From contig JAEDGC010000004.1 of NCBI GenBank assembly GCA_016297695.1, forward strand, positions 1 through 64,000: a stretch of DNA of 64,000 nt, given 5' to 3'. The translations under genes and the position numbers were made by a program. The notes under the pieces were generated by a model. The model was not told the origin of the DNA and ran no database searches. It saw only the letters and a list, made by a program, of their open reading frames with translations. The stretch comes from Bacilli bacterium. GTDB taxonomy: Bacteria; Bacillota_I; Bacilli_A; RF39; UBA660. This document shows, piece after piece, positions 51,801 through 59,700 of this stretch; within the stretch, counting starts at the first letter, position 1, and each line of letters opens with the position of its first letter.

Positions 51801-52522
51801 AATCAAATGGAGAAGTTGTAAAAGCAAATATGACTAATAAACCAATAACAGGAAAAGTAGAATTCACTAAAACAGATATATCAACAAGCGAACCACTACC
51901 AAACACATTAATAGAAATATATAATGCTAAAACAAATGAATTGGTATTTAGTGGTAGAACTGATGATAAAGGAATGATTGTTATTGATAATTTAAGATAT
52001 AACGATTATGTATTGTATGAAAAAGAAGCACCAGAATCTTATGTATTAAATGAAGAACCAATGTATTTTAGTATTAAAGAGGATGGAGAAGTTGTTAAAT
52101 GCACAATGACAAATGAAAAAATCAAAGGAACATTAGAGTTCACAAAAATAGATGTATCAACAAGCGAACCACTACCAAACACATTAATAGAAATATATAA
52201 TGCTAAAACAAATGAATTAGTATTTAGTGGTAGAACTGATGATAAAGGAATGATTATCATTGAGGGATTAGAATATAACGATTATGTACTATTTGAAAAA
52301 GAGGCACCAGAATCTTATGTATTAAATGAAGAGCCAATGTATTTTAGTATTAAAGAAAATGGAGAAATCGTTAAAGCAATAATGACAAATGAAAAAATAA
52401 TAGTTGAAGTTCCAAATACTGAAAAGGATGAAAACTATTTAGTGGAAATCATCAGTGGAATTATTTGTATTTCAGGAATAGGTATAGTTATTTATGCAAG
52501 AAAAAAATCAGAAGAAGAATAA
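48872..52522 (+). CDS. Thioester-domain, Cna-B repeat surface adhesin
   Basis: 1216 residues. Signal peptide (about 1-31), then a thioester domain: Cys in FVYCLQPF (about 68) and Gln in WYAITQVLIW (about 126) should form the internal Cys-Gln thioester that bonds covalently to host amines. Next come about nine SpaA/Cna-B units (from about 285) with Lys, Glu (YEKEAPE) and Asn (TMTNEK) set for isopeptide bonds; units 2 and 3 also have a Cys pair each. The C-end is a sorting region: VEVPNTEKDE, a membrane segment and ARKKSEEE. The motif is V-P-N-T-E, not LPxTG. ATG 48872 follows GGAGGAGG. The sortase gene overlaps its end by 29 bases. Confidence 0.9.
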   Translation: MKGIKRLLLSVGIISSTIFGLFANCSPVKAENYSGQAIWPSEMISNVYIKKLRADGSGKYQQARFIRRSEDNAFVYCLQPFVDINNNYVYQVARSDYEIYLNMSKEQFKKISLYAYYGYGYGNHTEHKWYAITQVLIWRTADPSSQFFFTDTLNGNRNDSLFASEIAELENLVNTHYVNPEFDNVGNIKLPITNTISMNDKNNKLSEYRITNQSNVSASISGNTLNITGTGIGNAYIKLTKTDTRFSVPPIVYFSDYSQNVFRLGAYDPLDVELNFEVIGGKVAIQKVDSQNLTNIAQGNATLQGAVYGVYREDGTKLTEITTNGTGYVKSDYLSSIGKLYVQEIRPSVGYKLDTTKYYVELSNGNLEPTIQVKEEVIEGKIKITKLDNETNSCKAQGEATLIGAKYKIVNSKGEVVETLTIGNDCTAISKSLPYDNYKVIEEQSSVGYYIDKNSYNVSINEEKTYDVISKEQVIKGKIKVNKIDSENNSCVAQGQAVLKGATYEILDLKGNVVDTITIDENCTATSKYLPYGHYKIKEKTSSKGYYLDTNVYNANITEDNIITITSKEQVIKNYISILKQYDYVDGNTQFLNAEANVKFEIFYPNGTKYGEIMTDRNGYATLDIPYGVWKFHQVNSHTGFEKIYDFFITVDEDSKLEQYYNILNNKLAAYLQVFKTDSETGKTIALADTTFKILNVDTNKYVSQYVGGKVYSEFKTDETGKFITYLKLEAGNYRLIEISSPKGYLIDKNGLPFTIGDNTYYNYTTYGAFITVYFKDTPIKGQVEINKLGEKFTTNNGSFSYENIPLENVVFNIYADEDIKTSDGQHLYYNKGDLVDTIISNRNGYAISKNIPLGKYYIVEVETNNNYVLDSKEYHFELTEIDNKTAIVYKSLSMLNKYEKGELEFTKTDLISGEAIANTKIEIYTDSDELIFSGITDKDGKIVIKNLPINQRFYILEVEPATGYVKTEEKIYFEIKSNGEVVKANMTNKPITGKVEFTKTDISTSEPLPNTLIEIYNAKTNELVFSGRTDDKGMIVIDNLRYNDYVLYEKEAPESYVLNEEPMYFSIKEDGEVVKCTMTNEKIKGTLEFTKIDVSTSEPLPNTLIEIYNAKTNELVFSGRTDDKGMIIIEGLEYNDYVLFEKEAPESYVLNEEPMYFSIKENGEIVKAIMTNEKIIVEVPNTEKDENYLVEIISGIICISGIGIVIYARKKSEEE
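51851..52402 (+). repeat. 276-bp tandem repeat in the adhesin gene
   Basis: Two Cna-B units (51851-52126 and 52127-52402, 92 codons each) are nearly identical in DNA, for example TCAACAAGCGAACCACTACC at 51881 and 52157. Older, diverged units lie upstream. Copy number is likely to vary between strains. Confidence 0.8.
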
Positions 52523-53132
52523 GAGAAAAGGATACCTTTTAATATTTGGTGTCCTTTTAATTTTTGTTAGTATTGGAATATTGGTAAATAAATATTATCA
52601 AAGAAATGAAATACAAAATATAGAAGAAAATAATTTAATTGAATTTTATGAAATTCAAGAAGAAATATCTACTAATCAAGAAGAAGTAGTAGAAGAAAAA
52701 ACAGAAGAACAAGTTAAAGTAGTAGAAAGAGAACCTTATTTAGCTGTTTTAAAAATAGATAAGATAAAGTTAGAAAGAGGAATATATAATATTAATTCAA
52801 AAAATAATAATGTGAATAAAAATATTCAATTATTAAAAGAATCAGATATGCCAGATAAAGAAAATGGAAATGTTATTATAGCAGGACATAGTGGAAATAG
52901 TTATATAGCATATTTTAAAAATTTAGTGAAATTGAATAATGGAGATGAAGCAAAGATTTTTTATAATGGTAAAACTTATATTTATAATTTAACAAAATCT
53001 TATGAGGTTGAAAAGACAGGCAAGGTTGCACTTTCTAAAAATAAGGATAAACAAACTTTAACTTTAATAACATGTAAGACTAATACAAATAAACAAATAG
53101 TGTTTGTATTTGAATTAAAAAATATAATTTAG
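52494..53132 (+). CDS. Sortase dedicated to the adhesin
   Basis: 212 residues. One N-terminal membrane segment (about 13-31), an acidic linker (about 40-78), then a sortase beta-barrel with the catalytic His in VIIAGHSGNS (about 130) and Cys in LTLITCKTN (about 193). The Arg expected some eight residues after the Cys is not there: the sequence is TCKTNTNKQIVFV, with Lys-Gln at that place. It would cleave the V-P-N-T-E signal and link the adhesin to the wall or to itself. The start overlaps the adhesin stop, so the two are coupled. Confidence 0.85.
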   Translation: MQEKNQKKNKRKGYLLIFGVLLIFVSIGILVNKYYQRNEIQNIEENNLIEFYEIQEEISTNQEEVVEEKTEEQVKVVEREPYLAVLKIDKIKLERGIYNINSKNNNVNKNIQLLKESDMPDKENGNVIIAGHSGNSYIAYFKNLVKLNNGDEAKIFYNGKTYIYNLTKSYEVEKTGKVALSKNKDKQTLTLITCKTNTNKQIVFVFELKNII

Positions 53133-53144
53133 GAGGAAAGAAAA

Positions 53145-53759
53145 ATGAAAAAAACAAATCAGGAGAGAAAGAATAAAAAGAAATTTTTAATAGTAGCAGG
53201 AATTAGTGCATTAACAATTTTAGGAGGAACAATAGCATATTTTACTACAAGTGATACGATAGAAAACTTTTTTAAAACAGCATTGTATCAGCATCAAATT
53301 GTAGAAAAATTTGAATCACCTAGTGATTGGACACCAGGTACAACAACTGAAAAAACAATTAAAATAACTAATACAGGTAGTATTAATATGGCAGTAAGAG
53401 CAAAATATACAGAACAATGGGTAAATGCTAATGGAACAGAATTATCTCTAAAAGATAGTTCAAATAATGTAGCTGCAATTATTAATTTTAATGGAGGATG
53501 GACTAAATCATCTGATGGATATTATTATTATGGTTCAAAATCAAATCTAACAAAATTACTACCTGGTGAAACAACTAATTCGTTTATTAGTGGGGTAACA
53601 TTTAATGAAAATATTAAATCAACCTTAAACAAAACTATTTCATCAGATGGTAAGACTATAACTTACACATCAAGTGGAAATGGATATGATAATGCAACTT
53701 ATAAATTAACTGTTACAATTGATACTATTCAATATGATCAAGCAAATAATGTATGGTAA
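53145..53759 (+). CDS. BsaA-like SipW-dependent matrix protein
   Basis: 204 residues. A very basic start (KKTNQERKNKKKF), membrane core (about 14-31) and SipW-type cleavage region GGTIAYFTTSD. The mature part is strand-rich: WTPGTTTEKTIKITNTGSINMAVRAKYTEQW is the TasA/BsaA-family opening sheet. No Cys. BsaA-like proteins form biofilm matrix fibres in Clostridium. ATG follows TTTAGGAGGAAAG, the strongest ribosome binding site in the row, so it is probably the most abundant product. It lies between sortase and SipW and links the two anchoring systems. Confidence 0.85.
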   Translation: MKKTNQERKNKKKFLIVAGISALTILGGTIAYFTTSDTIENFFKTALYQHQIVEKFESPSDWTPGTTTEKTIKITNTGSINMAVRAKYTEQWVNANGTELSLKDSSNNVAAIINFNGGWTKSSDGYYYYGSKSNLTKLLPGETTNSFISGVTFNENIKSTLNKTISSDGKTITYTSSGNGYDNATYKLTVTIDTIQYDQANNVW

Positions 53760-53770
53760 AAGAGTATAAG

Positions 53771-53801
53771 TTAGAAGTCAGAAATGGCTTCTAATTTATT
53801 T
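53771..53801 (+). terminator. Hairpin after the BsaA-like gene
   Basis: TTAGAAGTC (53771-53779) pairs with GGCTTCTAA (53786-53794), loop AGAAAT, followed by a broken T run. Probably a partial terminator that lowers sipW expression relative to its substrate. Confidence 0.6.
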
Positions 53802-53818
53802 ATTATAGGAGGGAAAAT

Positions 53819-54313
53819 ATGTTAGTAAAAATTAAAGATTTTATATTTAGGATAATTTATATTTTGCTAATCATTTATTTGTTAATATTTGTACCATCCT
53901 TATGGGGACAAAAACCTCTTGTCGTTATTTCTGGTAGTATGGAACCGACACTTAAAGTAGGTGGAATTTTATATTATGAAAAGATAGATATAAATGAACT
54001 TGATGAGGGAGATATATTAGTATATCAAACAAAAGAACATATAATTTCACACAGAATTGTGGATATTACTGAAAATGGATTTATTACAAAAGGAGATATT
54101 AATAATTCTGTGGACAACTATTTGGTGAGTGATGAACAAGTATTAGGCAAAGGAACAGATTGGTCTATACCTTTTATTGGTTATTATGCAGATTATATAT
54201 ATAGCCATAAATATTTATTATATATTTCATTAGGAGTGATAATAGTTGATCTATGTAATGATATGTATAAAGAACATAAAAAGAAAGTAGGTAAGAAAAT
54301 TGAAAAAGAATAA
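53819..54313 (+). CDS. sipW: SipW-type signal peptidase of the element
   Basis: 164 residues, the normal SipW size. Membrane segment (about 9-28), catalytic Ser in VISGSMEPTLKVG (about 41), His in ISHRIVD (about 80), FITKGDINN (about 91), then a second membrane segment (about 134-152). His in place of Lys marks the ER-like type. It should process the BsaA-like protein before it and the repeat protein after it. It lacks the long tail of the chromosomal SipW-type protein. ATG follows ATAGGAGGG. It overlaps the next gene by 14 bases. Confidence 0.92.
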   Translation: MLVKIKDFIFRIIYILLIIYLLIFVPSLWGQKPLVVISGSMEPTLKVGGILYYEKIDINELDEGDILVYQTKEHIISHRIVDITENGFITKGDINNSVDNYLVSDEQVLGKGTDWSIPFIGYYADYIYSHKYLLYISLGVIIVDLCNDMYKEHKKKVGKKIEKE

Positions 54314-55559
54314 ATATATATTTATAGCAATAATCTTATCAATATTTTGTTCTTTGAGTGTAACATTTGCGTATTTTAAATCAAGCACAGATTTATTATC
54401 AGCATTTAAAACAAAAAGTTATTATATTCAATTAAATGGTTCAGGTGGAACTTTTAATGGCGAAGGGGTAGTAATATCAAATGGAACAACTACACTACCA
54501 ACACCGATAAAAAGTGGATACACATTTTTAGGATATAGTAATAGTTCAAATGGAAATATAGATTATTCAATAAATATAAATAATATAAACGAAATTAATG
54601 ATAAAGAAATATATGCTAAATGGCAAATAAACACATATAGCATTTCTTATAACCTTAATGGTGGAACTATAAGTGGACAAAAAACAACTTATAATGTTGA
54701 AGAAAGTTTTACACTACCAACTCCAAGTAAAACAGGACATAATTTTTCTGGTTGGACTGGAAGTAATGGAACAACGAAACAAAAAACTTTAACAATACCA
54801 AAAGGTACAACAGGTAATTTAAATTATACAGCAAATTGGGATACAAATAGTTATCTAGTTGATATTAATCCTAAAATAGATGGAATAACATATAATTCAG
54901 GTTTATCTGGATACACATTTGATGTATGGGTAAATGGAACATTAGTTGCAGATAATGTTATTGATTGGTGCCAAAATGTAAGTTATGGAAGCACCGTAAG
55001 AGTAAAAACAAATGCACATGATGGAATGAGTACAAGTTATGATGAAACAATAATTGTTGGAACAAGTGGTGCAAATATTTCTCCAAGTTGGATTAAAAAT
55101 TATTACACAGCAAGTTATTATATAAATGGAAATTTATATACAACAAGTTCAGTTGGATATGGAGATACACTTCCAGTTCATGCAGTTTCATTAAATCCAT
55201 GGGAAGTATGGGATGGATGGAATAATATTCCAGGTTCAATGCCAAATTCTGATGTAAGAATTGATGGATATTATCATGAAGCAAATTGTTATGTATGGGC
55301 AGGACACCCAAAAGCACAAAATGGTTATAATATAATGACTCAAGTTGTAATAGCAGCACGAAATGATTTTACAGGAGTAACAGGTCCTTATGAATCAACA
55401 TCAATACAAGGTGTAGCATTATGGACTATGCACACAGATTCATCATTAAAATATTCACAAGTAATGGCTAAATTGCCAACATCTATGAATAGATATTATT
55501 GGTGGAGTTATGCAGAAGTTCATTGTGATAATGGTTATGCATTTGGATATAACAAATAA
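54300..55559 (+). CDS. Listeria-Bacteroides repeat surface protein
   Basis: 419 residues. SipW-type signal (FIAIILSIFCSLSVTFAYFKSS, residues 7-28). Two Listeria-Bacteroides (InlB B-type) repeats follow, about 38-105 and 108-178, each with LNG(S)GGT, a T-L-P-T-P-x-K-x-G block and a closing K/N-W. The last 240 residues are Trp/Tyr-rich strands (NPWEVWDGWNNIPGSMPNSD, YYWWSYAEVHCDNGY), perhaps a binding head. It starts with TTG 54300 behind AGGTAAG, overlapping sipW; no better start exists. As fibre tip or adhesin it would be exported with the BsaA-like subunit. Confidence 0.85.
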   Translation: MKKNKYIFIAIILSIFCSLSVTFAYFKSSTDLLSAFKTKSYYIQLNGSGGTFNGEGVVISNGTTTLPTPIKSGYTFLGYSNSSNGNIDYSININNINEINDKEIYAKWQINTYSISYNLNGGTISGQKTTYNVEESFTLPTPSKTGHNFSGWTGSNGTTKQKTLTIPKGTTGNLNYTANWDTNSYLVDINPKIDGITYNSGLSGYTFDVWVNGTLVADNVIDWCQNVSYGSTVRVKTNAHDGMSTSYDETIIVGTSGANISPSWIKNYYTASYYINGNLYTTSSVGYGDTLPVHAVSLNPWEVWDGWNNIPGSMPNSDVRIDGYYHEANCYVWAGHPKAQNGYNIMTQVVIAARNDFTGVTGPYESTSIQGVALWTMHTDSSLKYSQVMAKLPTSMNRYYWWSYAEVHCDNGYAFGYNK

Positions 55560-55579
55560 AAGAATGGAGATGATGCAAT

Positions 55580-55825
55580 ATGAATAATAAAAATAGATTA
55601 AATATGATATTTAGAATATTTGAAAAACTTTTTGAAGCAGGATTTACAACAGATAAAGCAATCTTAAAAATGCAAATGAATGATATAAAAAGAATAAATG
55701 GTGGATTAAGTTCACAAGAGTTAAATTTTGTTTTAGAAATACAAGAAGCAATAAAAAATAAAGAATTAATACCATATATGAGTGGTAAACAATCTGAAAA
55801 AAAGGAGATGAAGAAAGATGAATAA
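55580..55825 (+). CDS. Small helical accessory protein
   Basis: Not recognised. 81 residues, helical and charged; the first part (IFRIFEKLFEAGFTTDKAILKM) could be a small DNA- or protein-binding domain; the tail is Lys/Glu-rich. ATG follows AATGGAGATG. It overlaps the next gene by 8 bases. Such short genes before the SNF2-methylase gene are common in elements of this type. Confidence 0.65.
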   Translation: MNNKNRLNMIFRIFEKLFEAGFTTDKAILKMQMNDIKRINGGLSSQELNFVLEIQEAIKNKELIPYMSGKQSEKKEMKKDE

Positions 55826-56042
55826 ATATGAATTTAATGTAACTTTATTTGGAAATGTAACACTAGAGGTAATGGCAGAAAGCAGAGAACAAGCAAAAGA
55901 AATGGTTCAAGATTTAATGGAAAATATTGAAGTTAAAAATATCAGATTACAAGAAACAAAAAAGGAAAATATTACTATATCAGATAGTGATTTTAAAATG
56001 AATATTTCAAATAAAAATAGGGATTTAGCAGTAGAAAGGTAG
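55818..56042 (+). CDS. Small DpnD/PcfM-like protein
   Basis: 74 residues. The opening KYEFNVTLFGNVTLEVMAESREQAKEMVQDL has the two-strand-plus-helix form of the DpnD/PcfM C-terminal domain often encoded on conjugative elements. Function unknown. ATG follows AAAGGAGATG inside the previous gene, which it overlaps by 8 bases. Confidence 0.6.
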   Translation: MNKYEFNVTLFGNVTLEVMAESREQAKEMVQDLMENIEVKNIRLQETKKENITISDSDFKMNISNKNRDLAVER

Positions 56043-56048
56043 GATAAT

Positions 56049-56387
56049 ATGAGAAAAAATAGTTATAAAGATTTTTGCGAATTAGAAGTAGCATTCAGTG
56101 GAAGAATTAAAATGATGACACCAGATTTAGCACATAAAGATGGGTATGAAATATTGTTAGAAGTATATGATGAAGATGTTAATGATTTTTTCTATATGAG
56201 AATGGTTTTATGTGTTAATGAATTATCTTTAGTTGAAGATGAATTTCAAGTTGGAGATGATGTTTATATAAATGGAACATTAATTTTTAATAGTGAAGAA
56301 GATGGTTTTGGAGACCCAAGATTATTATTATTGGTTAAAAACTTTATATATTTGGAGGAGGAATACAATGACAGGATTTGCAAGTAA
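56049..56387 (+). CDS. Small OB-fold-like accessory protein
   Basis: Not recognised. 112 residues, strand-rich: LEVAFSGRIKMMTPD, YEILLEVYDEDV, FYMRMVLCVN, VGDDVYINGTLIF. This order of strands with V-G-D-x-V-x-x-x-G-x-L resembles an OB fold, as in single-strand DNA-binding proteins; that is inference. ATG follows GTAGGATA. Its end overlaps the next gene and supplies the GGAGGAGG box. Confidence 0.55.
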   Translation: MRKNSYKDFCELEVAFSGRIKMMTPDLAHKDGYEILLEVYDEDVNDFFYMRMVLCVNELSLVEDEFQVGDDVYINGTLIFNSEEDGFGDPRLLLLVKNFIYLEEEYNDRICK

Positions 56388-56703
56388 AACACCACCAGTA
56401 AAAGTGGTAGTAGACAAACAATATTTTAATATGTTAATTCAAGTATTAACAAAAATAGAAAAAATAGAAGAAGACGAAAGAGAACTTGATCGTGTAAAAA
56501 AATTAAAGGAAAAGATACTAACATATAGTATTCCAAGAGAAGAAGACGGAACAACTTTAATTGATATGAGATTTTTTGTTAATGAAGCATCAACACTAAT
56601 AAGTAAGTTGATGTTTTTATTTGAAGAAAATATTGAAATAGAAGCAGATTATTTTGAGGTATTACAAAAAGTCAGAGCAAGTAAAAAAACAGCAAGTGAG
56701 TAG
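56368..56703 (+). CDS. Small accessory protein, unknown
   Basis: Not recognised. 111 residues, helical (YFNMLIQVLTKIEKIEEDERELDRVKKLKEKIL), with a Pro-rich start (FASKTPPVKVVVD). I chose ATG 56368 since GGAGGAGG stands 6 bases before it; the longer frame from 56293 lies in the previous gene. It precedes the giant gene by 36 bases. Confidence 0.6.
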   Translation: MTGFASKTPPVKVVVDKQYFNMLIQVLTKIEKIEEDERELDRVKKLKEKILTYSIPREEDGTTLIDMRFFVNEASTLISKLMFLFEENIEIEADYFEVLQKVRASKKTASE

Positions 56704-56739
56704 TTATTTATTTAACTTTAAGGTAAAGGAGGTGTAATA

Positions 56740-59700
56740 ATGGCTACTAAATATAAGTTTATAACAGATTTATATAAAGAAACTTTGGATTATTTTAATA
56801 GAAACACAGATTCATGGATAGAATTCCTTGACTGTGCTTCTATGAATTATAAATATCCGTTTCAAGACCAAGTATTAATATATGCACAGAAACCGACAGC
56901 AAGAGCATGTGCAGATATAGAAACATGGAATAGAACTCTTAAAAGATGGGTTAATAAAGGTGCAAAAGGAATAGCACTTTTAACAGATGAAAATGGTTAT
57001 CCTCATTTAAGATATGTTTTTGATGTTGCAGATACAAATAGTAGATATAATAATAAAATAAGATTATGGAGCGTAAATCATAAATATGAAGCAGATATAA
57101 TTGAATCGTTAGAAAATAAATATGGTGAATTAGAAAATAAAGAAAACTTATCACAAGCACTAATTAGTGTTGCTAATATTATGGTAGAAGATAATCTTGA
57201 AGAATATTTATCTGAAATGAATGAATATGTAGATAAACTACAAGGTTTATCAATAGAAGATAAAAAAATAAATGAAGCACTAAAAAACTTTATAAAGATT
57301 AGTGTTTCATATATGTTATTAAAAAGAAGTGGATTAGAACCTAATAAATATCTTAATATGGAAGATTTTAGAGATGTAATGTATTTCAATGGTCCTAATG
57401 TATTATCAACTATTGGATTTGCTACAAGTGATATAGCAAAAATGGGATTAAAAAATATATATGAAACTTTAAAAAATGTACGAATAAGTGAATTAAAGAA
57501 AATTCGTACATTTGATAATGAAAATAATAATGTATATGATAATAGTGTAAGCACGGATAATCGTGAAAGGAGTGATTTAGATGATAACTTACAAAACACA
57601 AGGAGATTATCAGATTCCAGAATTATATCTTCAAGAACCGAACCATACACAGGAGATAGGGAAATACGGACTGATGAGATTGGATTATCTCAAGAAGAAC
57701 AAGAAAAATCTTTATTCAACATTACTAATGAACAATCAATTAACGAGCCACTTGATAGAGATAGACAATACGGCAACAATGAGAGTGGAACAAATGATAG
57801 AGGAAATGAAGAAGAAAGAGAATATAACAGAGGAATTGAAACAGAACAATCAAATGGAATGGGTTGGGAAAATGAACAACTTGAAGATGATGGCAGAAGA
57901 AATAGTAAAACAAGAACTAATAATGATTTAGGTATTTATGAAAAGAGTGATGAACATCATTCTTTTTATGTGGTAACAGATCATAAAATAAATTTAATAT
58001 TAGCAAATACTCCACATTTAAAAGTGGATAATAGACATATTATTGATTATTTTAAAAATGAAACTGATAAAGATAAAAGGGCAGAATATTTAAAAAGTAT
58101 ATTTAATAATGATTATACTGGCGTAATGATAAATGATACCATGTATGGATATAAGCCATTTGAAAATGGTGTTTTATTTTGGAAAGAAAACTTTTTAACA
58201 AGAGATACAGAAAGTTTAGTTAGTTGGGAAGATTTAACTGACCATTATTCATCAATGATATTATTAAATCAATTAAAAACAATAGAAAAGCCATTAAGAA
58301 GTGTTAATGAGCAAATATCTTTAATTGAAAGTATGGAAATACCATTAAATGATATAGAAATTTCACAAGAGTTTTTAGACAGATATTTACAGGAACAACA
58401 TAAAGATTTTAGATACAGAATATATGAAGAATTTAGTAAAAATCTAGCAACAAAAGATAATATTGATTTTTTAAAAGATATTTATGGTCTGGGTGGTTCT
58501 TCCTATACTATAAAAGGTTCTGGTATAGGAGAAGAACATGATTCGAAAGGAATAACTTTTTATAGGGGATATTTAGATAGTACAGTAAGAAAACAATTAT
58601 TCACTTGGAGTCAAATAGTAAAAAGAATTAAAGAATTAATAAAGGTAGAGAGATTTTTAAGTGAAAAAGAATTAGAGGAATATCCAAATTGGTTGGAAAA
58701 AGAATTACAAGAAAGAGAATATAGAGAACAACACCCATATTCTTTTTTAGAAGAAAATAAAATTGAATATGAGGAACCTGAATATGAATATCATTTAGGT
58801 GATAAAGTTTATATAGGAATAGATGAATATGAAATTCTAGAATTTGATGATGAAATAGTCAGATGTTATGATTATCAATATCCATTATTTAATAAGGAGT
58901 TCACAAGAGAAGAATTTGATAGAAAAGTAAAAGAAAATCCAGGGAATAAGCATTTAATTAAGATAGAAAGTGAAAGTATCCCAGTAGTTGAATCAACTAG
59001 CCTAGAAGAAGAATTGGAAGAAAATAAAACAATAACTGAAAAAATAGATGATGATTTAAATAGTTATATTGGCAACGAATTGACTATTAATGATAGAAAA
59101 TATGTAATTGATGAAATCAACAAAGATAACACTTCATTAAAAGATATAACATTTAATAATGCAACAGGTTTTCCTATTTTTAGAGATGAATCTACTGAAA
59201 GAGTATTAGAATTATTAGATGAGAAGAACAAAAGCATAATACCAGAGTTTGAAAAGAAAAAAGTAAGAAAAACAACAACTTTTGATATCCATCCAGAAAT
59301 AAAAAATAAAGATAGAAATCAATTTGTTATTACTGACGATAATTTAGGAATTGGAACACCAAAAGAAAAATATCAAAGAAATATAGAAGCAATTAATGTT
59401 TTGAAAAAATGTGAAGAAGAAGACAGATTTGCTACACCAGAAGAACAAAGAGTATTAGCAGAATATGTAGGTTGGGGTGGATTATCACAAGCATTTGATG
59501 AAAATAATATTCAATGGAGTAATGAATATAAAGAACTTAAATCATTACTAACTGAAGAAGAATATAAAAATGCAATGGAGTCAACTTTAACAGCATTTTA
59601 TACACCACCTATTGTAATTCGTTCAATGTATAAAGCATTAGAAAATATGGGATTTAAAAATGGTAATATATTAGAACCTTGTTGTGGTGTTGGTAACTTT

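Noticed and set aside
57581..57931. Plus-strand frame of 116 codons inside the giant gene
   Set aside because: The giant frame is open through this stretch; the short one is a +1 shadow in a low-complexity region, although an AAAGGAG-like box stands before it.
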